From the NCBI GenBank assembly GCA_030740295.1, contig JASLXP010000311.1, positions 1 to 6,368 on the forward strand: a stretch of DNA of 6,368 bases. The letters run 5' to 3'. This DNA is from Planctomycetota bacterium (GTDB lineage: Bacteria > Planctomycetota > PUPC01 > JACPCR01). This document shows positions 1 through 6,081 of this stretch, piece after piece (the stretch's first letter is position 1; each line of letters opens with the position of its first letter). A program made the translations under genes and the position numbers. Below the pieces are notes generated by a model, which had not been told where the DNA came from, did not search any database, and was given only the letters and a program-made list of their open reading frames with translations.

Positions 1-12
1 TCATTACTGACT

Positions 13-56
13 TCACGCGAGGAAAAAGCGTGACACTCCACTGGGCAAGCCAGTGG
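13..56. repeat. Two adjacent small inverted repeats
   Basis: Two hairpins lie side by side near the window start. The first pairs TCACGC (13-18) with GCGTGA (28-33) around a 9-nt A-rich loop. The second pairs CCACTGG (38-44) with CCAGTGG (50-56) around a 5-nt loop. The second could be the terminator of a gene lying to the left, but no T-run follows it on either strand, so this is only a structural observation. The rest of 57-255 shows no recognisable gene, RNA or convincing promoter; it is the leader of the downstream exported protein. Confidence 0.35.
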
Positions 57-255
57 CCTCATTAGAGACGATGATTGCCCAGCCGGACTTATGGGTAAAT
101 GACAGGGCTTGCCACGCAGTTGAAGGAGTAGAACTGTCGTAAGACACACCAGACCTTGGCGGCCTGGGGAGGTTGCTCCACAGGTGATTCAGGATAGTGT
201 CATGCGACATTGGCAACCCTCTTCGGCGGCCGGGGAATCTTCAACGAGACCGAGC

Positions 256-3200
256 ATGAAAGTGATGCAGCAATTTCGATTCTTTTACTTTTCATTTGTC
301 CTCACTTCACTCGCGTTCGCCCAAACCAGAACCAGCGATGGCGAGCGTTACCTCGTCCTTGAAAACGCGCACGCAAGAATCAAGGTTTGGCCGAACGCGG
401 GTGCGGCCATCACCGAATACACGGACAAGCGCACAGACACCAACTTTGCCACCGGGCCGACACAGAAAGGCGCGGCCGGTTACGCGTGGAAGGATGTCAC
501 TCGCCTGCACCCGGCCGATCCTTCTTCGAACTGGATGGGGGCGAAACCGTATCAGGCGTCTTTCAAGGAAGGCAAGGGTTATCAGTCCATCTTTGCGAGC
601 TGCCAGGCTGCGCACTTGCGCGTCGAGCGAGAGATGCGACTGCACGATAAGAGCACGCAGCTCACGGTGCTCATTCGGCACACCAACATTTCCAAAGAGC
701 CGAAATCTATCTGGCTGCGATGGCATCCTTACATGGTGCTTGACGACGTACATGCGAAGCATTCATTCATCATGATACCGGGCCCCGGTCCAAATGAGAT
801 GCGCAAGATCCCGGTCGGGGCCGGGTGGGAGGCACACTTCATGGATGTGCCCGGCTATTGGATGGCAGCGAATGCCCGCACCGGTGTGGGCATGTGGATG
901 ACGTTTCGAAGATCCGATGTGGTCATCAATGCAACATGGACGGACTACAAGTATCGCTTTCATCCCAGGCGCGGATGGTTCACCGCCGAGTTGTATCCTC
1001 GCCCGGTAATGGTCGAGCCCGGCAAGTCCCTCGAGCTTCAGTGCACGTATCAGCCGTTCTCCGGCACGGATAAAGACGGAAACCTCACTTTGGATCTCCT
1101 GTCCGAAGTCGACCAGGCGGGAGCAAAGAGGTTCGTGGCCCGGACGCGCCCCAACCTACAGACGATCGGCGATCACACTATGGTACCCAGACCTAACCAG
1201 GGGTGGACGGCGATCCAGCAGAATCGATTCTTCTTCAGTCACCGACGCCGCGATCGGTTTGCCATTCGGGATTGGGGAATCGTCGATGCGATGATGGCCA
1301 TCCCGGCAGATCAGTCGCTCGTCGTGCGGTTGCGTCTCTTCGGGCACGCATTCGATTCATACGAAAGCGGAGTGAACCTGCGATACCGACTGCGTGTCCT
1401 CAACGGCCAGGGCGAGCTCGCCAAGGAACAATCCTGGGGATACGCCATCAATCCGGCGGAGTTTCGGCGCATCGACATGCAGGAGAAGCTCTCCATCGAA
1501 GGACTGCCAGACGGGATGTACACCTTCGAACTTGAAGCCTTCGAGAACCGGGCCAAGACGCCGGTCCACCGTTACGTTGAAAAGCGAAGGCTTGGCGGCA
1601 ACGCGCTCAAAGCCTATTCGGAGAGACGCCGCAAAGAGGGGCCCCGTGACCTGTTGAAAACGGAGCGACCCTTCGTCAAGGCTTTGCGGACAATTGCGCT
1701 GCCGAAATCGGTTTTCCCGATTCCCATCGGGGTTGAAGAAGCCGCTGGTCTCGAACGCAAAGGCTGGCCGGTGCGAGTCGGCGTTCCGTTCCCACAAGGA
1801 AAAGTCAAGAAAGGAACGCGTCTCATCGTCTACTCGCCGGAGGGCAAACCGGTCGTCACACAGACACACCTCATGGGCACGTGGCCGGATGGCAGCGTGC
1901 GATGGGTGCTCGTGGAGTTTCAGGCGGATGTTCCGGCGAATGGCCACGTGTTTTACCAGGTGAAGCCAATCGATGGTGGGCCGGACTGGGGCGTGCTGGC
2001 TGCAGGACAGGGCGATGCCATCAAGATCGATGCTGGCGAAGGCGGTTTAAGAATGAACATTCCAACCAGAGGCGATGGCGCGTTGTTCGGGATGTGCGGC
2101 AAGGATGACATCTGGTGGTCAACGGAAACAGATCGATACAAGTTCAAGCTTGTTGGGGAAGAGGCGGGGATCACCATCGAGGAGAACGGCCCCGTGCGCG
2201 CAGTTGTGAAGGCCGTTGGCTGGTATTTCGCTGAAGGCAAGGCAAGGCCCATCGCACGAGGCGAATTGCGTGCGGAATTCTTTCGGGGACAGAAGAACTG
2301 GAAGCTCCACCACACATTCACCTATGCGGGCAATCCGTGGCAGGACAAACTGGCCAGCACTGGTATCCGATTTCAGTTGCCGGCATTCAAAAACGGAACG
2401 GCCCATCTCGACCTTGACGGCAAAGTGACGACCGGGAAAAGGCTGTCCCTCTATCAGGGAAGCGAGAACACCGCATCGATTCGCGAGGCCGGCAAGACCA
2501 AGGCGTCGGGCAAACGCTCAACCGGGGCTGCCGCGCTGGGGGCCGGAAACCAGAAGACAGCCATCTACCATCGCAACCTCTGGCAGCTCTATCCGAAACA
2601 GGTCGATGCCAATGCTGCTGAAGGCACTTTCACGTTCAGCTATTGGCCGGAGAAGGCCGGTGCTCACGATTGGCGCCCACGTGAAGACGGCTGGATACCA
2701 TCGAGCTCATCACCGCAGGCCCTTGCCGTCGGCGTCTCTCGCACGCACGAATTCGTCATCGATCCTTCGGGTGCGATGCCGCTCACCCAGTTTGACGCGG
2801 TCTACAACGAGCCGGTCATCGCAGCCGTCCCGCCACGCTACCTCTGCTCGACACGGGCTTTGATGCACCTGCAGCCATACAATCCGGCGAAGGCATCCCA
2901 ACTCGAAAACCTGATCAGCGAGACCTACGACAGCTACATCCTTAACGCTGAGGCGCACGGCTGGTATGGCGAGTGGCGTTACGGCACGGTGCCCAATGTC
3001 TATCGCGAAGACGAACGCCGCTGGGCCGATTACGGACGCTACGCGAACATCATGAACGAACAGGATATCTGCCACGTGCCCTGGCTGGCGTTCCTGCGCA
3101 GCGGCGACCGCAAGTATTACAAATTCGCTGAGGCCAATACGCGCCATCTGATGGAGGTAGCGACCATTCGCTTGAATCCGGTCTGGTCCCAGGGCGTGGG

Positions 3201-3843
3201 ATTGAGCCGTCGGCACCACGAGTGCATCTGGCTCGGCGGGCCGGACTGGGCACATTCGATGCTCGACCCGTTCCTCGAGATGTACCACGCCACAGGCTAC
3301 CGGCCCGCATGGGATGCCACCGTGCGATGCGCAAGCGCCATGGCCGAGCAGCGTACCGGTTCCTGGCGATACATTTCCAACCCGGTGGCCGCGCTGTCCC
3401 GGTTGTATCTCGAAACGCAGAATCCCTTCTACAAGGAACAGGCCGACCGCATCTGGAAGGATCTCTGCGAACCGGATCGTAATCGCTGGTACGATCACGA
3501 CCACGGCGCCCGAATGGCACTCTACTACAGCCAGCTCAACCCCGACTGCAAACGCATCTGGAAGGAGATGTCCGACAGCAAAGAAGCGCGCAAGCCATTC
3601 CAATTCCTCGATTCACTCGCGGCCCTTTATGAACAAACCGGCGACACCAGTTACGCGACGACCGCGCTCAAAGTTTTCCGCGCACAGGCTGCTAACTGTC
3701 AGAGATACGACCCCAAGCGCGAAGACCCAATGATGTGGAGCATCTCCATGCACACCCAGCATAATCTCGCCGCGCTCCGTCAGATGGTCTACGCATCGAA
3801 GGCGATTCAGGATGCGCTGGATCTGGAGGCGAAGGAAAAGTAG
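256..3843 (+). CDS. Exported multidomain exo-rhamnogalacturonan lyase-like (PcRGLX/YetA-like) protein
   Basis: Predicted 1195-residue exported protein. I chose the ATG at 256 because it opens a textbook signal peptide (MKVMQQFRFF, then a hydrophobic core, with A-F-A at 20-22 before Q23). An in-frame GTG at 184 would add 24 polar residues in front of it. No strong Shine-Dalgarno is visible. Residues ~30-270 look like a galactose-mutarotase-type beta-sandwich (RYLVLENAHARIKVWPNAGA at 31; an RHTN..IWLRWHPYMVL stretch at 141-152). Residues ~345-440 look Ig-like. Residues ~483-563 match the N-terminal RIFT barrel of PcRGLX/YetA proteins (VRVGVPFPQGKVKKG at 506... region; W-PDGSVRWVLVEFQ at 543-556). 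A beta domain follows (~564-855). Residues ~860-1190 form a helical toroid-like region with aromatic and charged motifs (HGWYGEWRYG at 891, RSGDRKYYKFAEANTRH at 938-954, RRHHECIWLGGPDW at 975-988). Characterised relatives are PL26 exo-acting lyases on rhamnogalacturonan I. Family membership is fairly secure; substrate and catalytic activity are inferred. It is convergent with the ATPase gene, 29 bp away, and has no operon partner in view. Confidence 0.85.
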   Translation: MKVMQQFRFFYFSFVLTSLAFAQTRTSDGERYLVLENAHARIKVWPNAGAAITEYTDKRTDTNFATGPTQKGAAGYAWKDVTRLHPADPSSNWMGAKPYQASFKEGKGYQSIFASCQAAHLRVEREMRLHDKSTQLTVLIRHTNISKEPKSIWLRWHPYMVLDDVHAKHSFIMIPGPGPNEMRKIPVGAGWEAHFMDVPGYWMAANARTGVGMWMTFRRSDVVINATWTDYKYRFHPRRGWFTAELYPRPVMVEPGKSLELQCTYQPFSGTDKDGNLTLDLLSEVDQAGAKRFVARTRPNLQTIGDHTMVPRPNQGWTAIQQNRFFFSHRRRDRFAIRDWGIVDAMMAIPADQSLVVRLRLFGHAFDSYESGVNLRYRLRVLNGQGELAKEQSWGYAINPAEFRRIDMQEKLSIEGLPDGMYTFELEAFENRAKTPVHRYVEKRRLGGNALKAYSERRRKEGPRDLLKTERPFVKALRTIALPKSVFPIPIGVEEAAGLERKGWPVRVGVPFPQGKVKKGTRLIVYSPEGKPVVTQTHLMGTWPDGSVRWVLVEFQADVPANGHVFYQVKPIDGGPDWGVLAAGQGDAIKIDAGEGGLRMNIPTRGDGALFGMCGKDDIWWSTETDRYKFKLVGEEAGITIEENGPVRAVVKAVGWYFAEGKARPIARGELRAEFFRGQKNWKLHHTFTYAGNPWQDKLASTGIRFQLPAFKNGTAHLDLDGKVTTGKRLSLYQGSENTASIREAGKTKASGKRSTGAAALGAGNQKTAIYHRNLWQLYPKQVDANAAEGTFTFSYWPEKAGAHDWRPREDGWIPSSSSPQALAVGVSRTHEFVIDPSGAMPLTQFDAVYNEPVIAAVPPRYLCSTRALMHLQPYNPAKASQLENLISETYDSYILNAEAHGWYGEWRYGTVPNVYREDERRWADYGRYANIMNEQDICHVPWLAFLRSGDRKYYKFAEANTRHLMEVATIRLNPVWSQGVGLSRRHHECIWLGGPDWAHSMLDPFLEMYHATGYRPAWDATVRCASAMAEQRTGSWRYISNPVAALSRLYLETQNPFYKEQADRIWKDLCEPDRNRWYDHDHGARMALYYSQLNPDCKRIWKEMSDSKEARKPFQFLDSLAALYEQTGDTSYATTALKVFRAQAANCQRYDPKREDPMMWSISMHTQHNLAALRQMVYASKAIQDALDLEAKEK

Positions 3844-3872
3844 TCAGAACGTGCACCTCTGTCCTTCTGCAA

Positions 3873-5432
3873 TCATCGCGCGCTTCCCAGAACCCTGAAG
3901 ACCTCGTCGATAGTGGTGACCCCTTCAGATGCCAGGTGGATGCCGTGGGCGCCTATCGTGGTCATGCCCTGTTCGATGGCCTGGGCCTGCAGGTCGTCTG
4001 CCTTTTTGCCTCGGCGGATCGCAATCTCCATTTCCGGACTCATGGACAGAACTTCGGCAATGACGGTTCTGCCGCGGTAACCGGTCTGTTTGCACTGCTT
4101 GCACCTGGCCGGCTTGCGATAGTTGTTGGAAAGCGAAGTCCATCTCATCCCTCCACTGACAGCTATCTCTTTTGCGTCTTCGAGCAGGCGTTTCGGTGGA
4201 CGGGCTTTTGTGCTGCATTCCGGGCAGAGCTTGCGTACCAGCCTCTGAGCCACGATTGCACGGGTTGCATCTGCCACGATGAAGGGATCGCTTCCAATAT
4301 CCACCTGCCGCTGCAACGCTCCTGCAGAGGTGTCCGTGTGCAAAGTGGTGAGCACAAGGTGTCCTGTGAGCGCGCACTGCTGTGCGATGATGAGAGACTC
4401 GCGATTCCGAATCTCACCGACCAGGATGATGTCAGGATCCGAGCGCAGGGCCGAACGCATGGCCACCGGGAAGGTCAGACCATCCCGATCGCGCACCTGG
4501 ATCTGTGTCACTTTCGGGAGCACGTACTCGACCGGGTCTTCGATGGACAGCACTTTCCTTTCATCTGCCACCAGTTCATTGAGGCACGAATAGAGAACGG
4601 TTGTTTTGCCGGAGCCTGTGGGGCCGGTCAGAAAAACAATCCCCCAGGGCAGCGCCAGAGCTTCGCGCAGTCTTGCCATGTCTTCGGGCAGATACTCGAT
4701 TCGGTTCAGGTCGAGAGACACTGCGCTGGGGTCGAGAATCCGCACGGTCACAGACTCTCCAAAATGTGCGGGGAGAAATGAGACTCTCAGGTCCAGAGTT
4801 TTCCCTCGTTTCGGCTCCGCCAGGATTCGCCCGTCCTGGGGCCGAACTTTTTCCAAAACGTCGCAGCCGGACATTCTCTTCCACTGCTCAATGATTGCCG
4901 GCAGCAGTCGCAGGTCGATTCCCGCTATCGGATGGAGGACACCATCGATCCGGAAACGAAGGGAGATGATTGCCTTGCCTCCTGCAGATTCCGTGAAAGG
5001 CTCGATGTGGATGTCCGATGCCTTCATGACTTCGGCCAGGCGTATCATCAGATGAACGGCACGCAGGACAGGCTCAGAATCGGGATTTGAGATGTCCCTT
5101 GCCCCAAGTTTTCTGATGTGTGCGAGCAGAGAATCAATCAGAGGGGTGATGTCAGTAGGCAGATCAATTCGCGGCCCATCCCCTTTCAAGAAGTTATCCA
5201 GATCCTTGCGATAGAAGCGCCACTGGCGTCCGACCTTGAAACCCTTGATGCGGCCTGAGCGCAGCCACCGGTAAAAGGTGTTGCGAGTGGTTTTCAACAT
5301 CTCGATGGCCTGAGCCATGTCCAGGAGATCCGAGGATTCGTCTACGGGGCTTTTCGCGTCCTGAAGATTGTTGGATGCTGCGGATTGCCGAGAATCTGAC
5401 TTCTTCTTTGCGATCTTTTTTCTACGAGCCAT
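3873..5432 (-). CDS. GspE/PilB-type secretion/pilus ATPase with N-terminal excisionase-like HTH domain
   Basis: A 519-residue cytoplasmic AAA-type ATPase of the type II secretion/type IV pilus assembly family, which powers pseudopilus or pilus subunit polymerisation by ATP hydrolysis at the inner membrane. Motifs in order: ASDIHIEP (138-145), RPQDGRI (197-203), Walker A GPTGSGKTT (270-278), Asp box LSIEDPVEY (295-303), Walker B DPDIILVGEIR (332-342), His box LTTLHT (361-366), and a zinc-type Cys tetrad CPEC (403-406) plus CKQC (444-447) followed by GYRGR. The core therefore looks fully functional. The N-terminus is unusual: a basic, probably disordered tail (MARRKKIAKKK), then an excisionase/HTH_17 winged-helix at ~36-84 (FYRWLRSGRIKGFKVGRQWR, then FYRKDLDNFLKG). 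The MshEN/GspE_N domains usual in this family are absent. The ATG at 5432 has a strong Shine-Dalgarno. No pilin, GspF/PilC or secretin gene is in the window, so the apparatus it serves is unknown. Confidence 0.93.
   Translation of the reverse strand: MARRKKIAKKKSDSRQSAASNNLQDAKSPVDESSDLLDMAQAIEMLKTTRNTFYRWLRSGRIKGFKVGRQWRFYRKDLDNFLKGDGPRIDLPTDITPLIDSLLAHIRKLGARDISNPDSEPVLRAVHLMIRLAEVMKASDIHIEPFTESAGGKAIISLRFRIDGVLHPIAGIDLRLLPAIIEQWKRMSGCDVLEKVRPQDGRILAEPKRGKTLDLRVSFLPAHFGESVTVRILDPSAVSLDLNRIEYLPEDMARLREALALPWGIVFLTGPTGSGKTTVLYSCLNELVADERKVLSIEDPVEYVLPKVTQIQVRDRDGLTFPVAMRSALRSDPDIILVGEIRNRESLIIAQQCALTGHLVLTTLHTDTSAGALQRQVDIGSDPFIVADATRAIVAQRLVRKLCPECSTKARPPKRLLEDAKEIAVSGGMRWTSLSNNYRKPARCKQCKQTGYRGRTVIAEVLSMSPEMEIAIRRGKKADDLQAQAIEQGMTTIGAHGIHLASEGVTTIDEVFRVLGSAR
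5181..5327 (-). other. Excisionase-type winged-helix DNA-binding domain of the ATPase
   Basis: Codes residues ~36-84 of the ATPase. The pattern is that of the excisionase (Xis)/HTH_17 family: an M-A-Q-A-I-E-M-L helix, T-x-x-T-F-Y-R-W-L recognition helix, S-G-R-I-K-G-F-K-V-G turn, then the Q-W-R-F-Y-R-K-D-L-D-N-F-L wing and end. Members bind DNA as small helix-turn-helix modules. All consensus positions I know for the family look intact, so DNA binding is plausible, but the target is not known. Confidence 0.85.
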
Positions 5433-5438
5433 GTCTTA

Positions 5439-5444
5439 CTCCTT
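5439..5444 (-). promoter_or_regulatory. Shine-Dalgarno of the ATPase gene
   Basis: Read on the minus strand this is AAGGAG, six bases before the ATG at 5432. It is the strongest ribosome binding site in the window and fixes the start of the ATPase. Confidence 0.85.
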
Positions 5445-5446
5445 GA

Positions 5447-5486
5447 GTATCACAATATGTTAGAGTGATTATGATACGTTATGATA
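5447..5486. promoter_or_regulatory. Candidate operator: 10-bp tandem repeat and inverted repeats in the ATPase promoter
   Basis: On the plus strand TTATGATA occurs at 5469-5476 and again at 5479-5486, one helical turn apart and overlapping the candidate -10 box. ATCAC (5449-5453) faces GTGAT (5465-5469) around an 11-bp AT-rich centre, and GTATCA (5447-5452) faces TGATAC (5472-5477). Such an arrangement suits repressor or activator binding. The regulator is unknown; autoregulation by the ATPase's own HTH domain is a guess. AT-rich DNA produces such repeats by chance more easily. Confidence 0.35.
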
Positions 5487-5498
5487 ATTAAGATGCAA
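5471..5498 (-). promoter_or_regulatory. Putative sigma70 promoter of the ATPase gene
   Basis: On the minus strand a TTGCAT box (5493-5498) is followed after 16 bp by TATCAT (5471-5476), five of six matches to the -10 consensus but only three of six to the -35. Transcription would start near 5464, leaving a ~30-nt leader with the Shine-Dalgarno. The stretch is markedly AT-rich compared with its surroundings. An alternative -10, CATAAT, lies at 5468-5473 with a 19-bp spacer. Inferred from sequence only. Confidence 0.5.
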
Positions 5499-5524
5499 GG
5501 CCGCCTTGCTGAGGCTTCCGCCTC
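5495..5524. repeat. Twin hairpins just upstream of the ATPase promoter
   Basis: GCAAGGC (5495-5501) and GCCTTGC (5503-5509) form a near-perfect palindrome with a single central base. GAGGC (5511-5515) and GCCTC (5520-5524) form a second hairpin with a 4-nt loop. TTAA flanks the pair on each side (5488-5491, 5525-5528). The first overlaps the candidate -35 box. No T-run follows on either strand, so a terminator role is doubtful. From 5529 to 5676 I see no gene, RNA or other signal. Confidence 0.4.
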
Positions 5525-5676
5525 TTAAGTTTGAGTGCAGTTCACGCTGTCCGTGATCGAATGACAACCAATTTCGATCCATGAGAAGATGTCAGAAGGA
5601 TTTGCCCACGAGTTCGCTCGGCATCTCTTGGAGACATAAGTGAGTTTTGGGAATTGCAGCTATCATTTGCTCCATC

Positions 5677-5724
5677 AGGGCCAACGGCCTGGAGATTTGC
5701 CTAGCCCAGCCTGAAGGGCTGGGT
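5677..5724 (+). repeat. Outer left arm of the palindromic element
   Basis: Contains an AGGGCC-AAC-GGCCT hairpin (5677-5690), a linker ending TTGCCTAG, and a CCCAGCC/GGCTGGG hairpin (5705-5711 with 5717-5723). Relative to the right arm it carries two stem changes, T at 5690 and T at 5712. Both leave G-T wobble pairs (with G5678 and G5716) if this strand folds, and C-A mismatches on the other strand. Confidence 0.75.
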
Positions 5725-5744
5725 ATGTGAAGGATGGGTCGTAC

Positions 5745-5804
5745 AGGGCCAACGGCCCGGCCATTTGCCTGTAAGAGCGTGCAAATGGCCGGGGCGTTGC
5801 CCCT
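5745..5804. repeat. Inner hairpin of the palindromic element
   Basis: Arms 5745-5768 and 5781-5804 are reverse complements at 22 of 24 positions around a 12-nt loop. The two mismatches (5749 against 5800, 5755 against 5794) are exactly the positions that pair with each other inside each arm's own short hairpin: GGGCC-AAC-GGCCC on the left, GGGGC-AAC-GCCCC (on minus) on the right. No T-run follows on either strand, so it is not a typical intrinsic terminator. Confidence 0.75.
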
Positions 5805-5825
5805 CATTCTTTCTCTTGTGATGAA

Positions 5826-5873
5826 ACCCAGCCCGTTGGGCTGGGCTAGGCAACCGTCCGGGCCGTTGGCCCT
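5826..5873 (-). repeat. Outer right arm of the palindromic element
   Basis: Reverse-complement copy of the left arm. Its CCCAGCCC (5827-5834)/GGGCTGGG (5838-5845) stem is a perfect 8 bp with a 3-nt loop, and its GGGCC-AAC-GGCCC stem (minus strand, 5860-5872) is also perfect. TTTT follows at 5873-5876 on the plus strand, so the last short hairpin plus this T-run might act as a weak terminator for plus-strand transcripts. Confidence 0.75.
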
Positions 5874-5876
5874 TTT

Positions 5877-6081
5877 GAGTTCAGTTTACGTACAGCGGGA
5901 CCTGTACCCTTAAACTTAAACCTCACGCTCTCCACGCAACGCGAAGCCTCACCGGACAGGCGGCAGACCGGTGGTACCTTAGAATCGACTCAAACGGGCA
6001 ACTCTTCTCAAGGTGTTGTCGCTCATCTGAAACGTGCCCCCATAGACGATTCACCACTCACCATCTTCGAGATCGTTACGG
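5877..6081. other. Leader region of the right-hand gene, two weak hairpins
   Basis: No gene is supported here. Two small inverted repeats are visible: GTACAG (5890-5895) with CTGTAC (5902-5907), loop 6 nt; and CACCGG (5950-5955) with CCGGTG (5968-5973), loop 12 nt. I found no convincing promoter boxes. An in-frame stop at 6043-6045 limits how far upstream the next gene can begin. Confidence 0.3.

Larger units (their letters stand above)
5677..5873. repeat. Composite REP/BIME-like palindromic element, nested inverted repeat
   Basis: A 197-bp block between two divergent genes, built from six short hairpin modules. Four are AGGGCC-AAC-GGCCC type (starting at 5677 and 5745 on plus, and ending at 5804 and 5873 on minus), each followed by a linker ending TTGC. 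Two are CCCAGCCC-type hairpins (5705-5723 and 5827-5845). The whole is symmetric: outer arms 5677-5724 and 5826-5873 match at 41 of 48 positions without gaps when one is reverse-complemented, and an inner hairpin sits at 5745-5804. This resembles REP/BIME repeats, which in many bacteria are spread by IS200-like TnpA-REP transposases; no such transposase is in the window. It does not encode a protein. Its intergenic location fits that class. Confidence 0.8.

Noticed and set aside
1..65. Possible C-terminal tail of an upstream plus-strand gene (frame 1 stops at 31-33, frame 3 at 63-65)
   Set aside because: Only 10 to 20 codons are visible and neither frame can be preferred; not enough to call a gene.
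109..134. TTGCCA ... TAGAAC as a promoter for the lyase-like gene
   Set aside because: The spacer is only 14 bp and the boxes are weak.
13..216. 67-codon open frame on the minus strand in the leader
   Set aside because: No ribosome binding site or recognisable protein character, and it spans the two hairpins; likely chance.
184..255. GTG start 24 codons upstream for the lyase-like protein
   Set aside because: It would put a polar stretch in front of a well-formed signal peptide; the ATG at 256 is the better start.
2710..3603. 297-codon open frame on the minus strand
   Set aside because: Lies wholly inside the lyase-like gene on the opposite strand. It shows no recognisable domain, while the plus frame is protein-like throughout; a GC-rich codon shadow.
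3936..4781. 281-codon open frame on the plus strand
   Set aside because: Antisense to the ATPase, whose motifs (Walker A and B, Cys tetrad) prove the minus frame is the coding one.
5592..5807. 71-codon open frame on the minus strand
   Set aside because: It runs through the palindromic element, whose hairpin symmetry explains the sequence better than coding does.
5677..5876. CRISPR array
   Set aside because: Repeats are in opposite orientations, differ in spacing, and lack uniform unique spacers; a REP-like palindromic element fits better.
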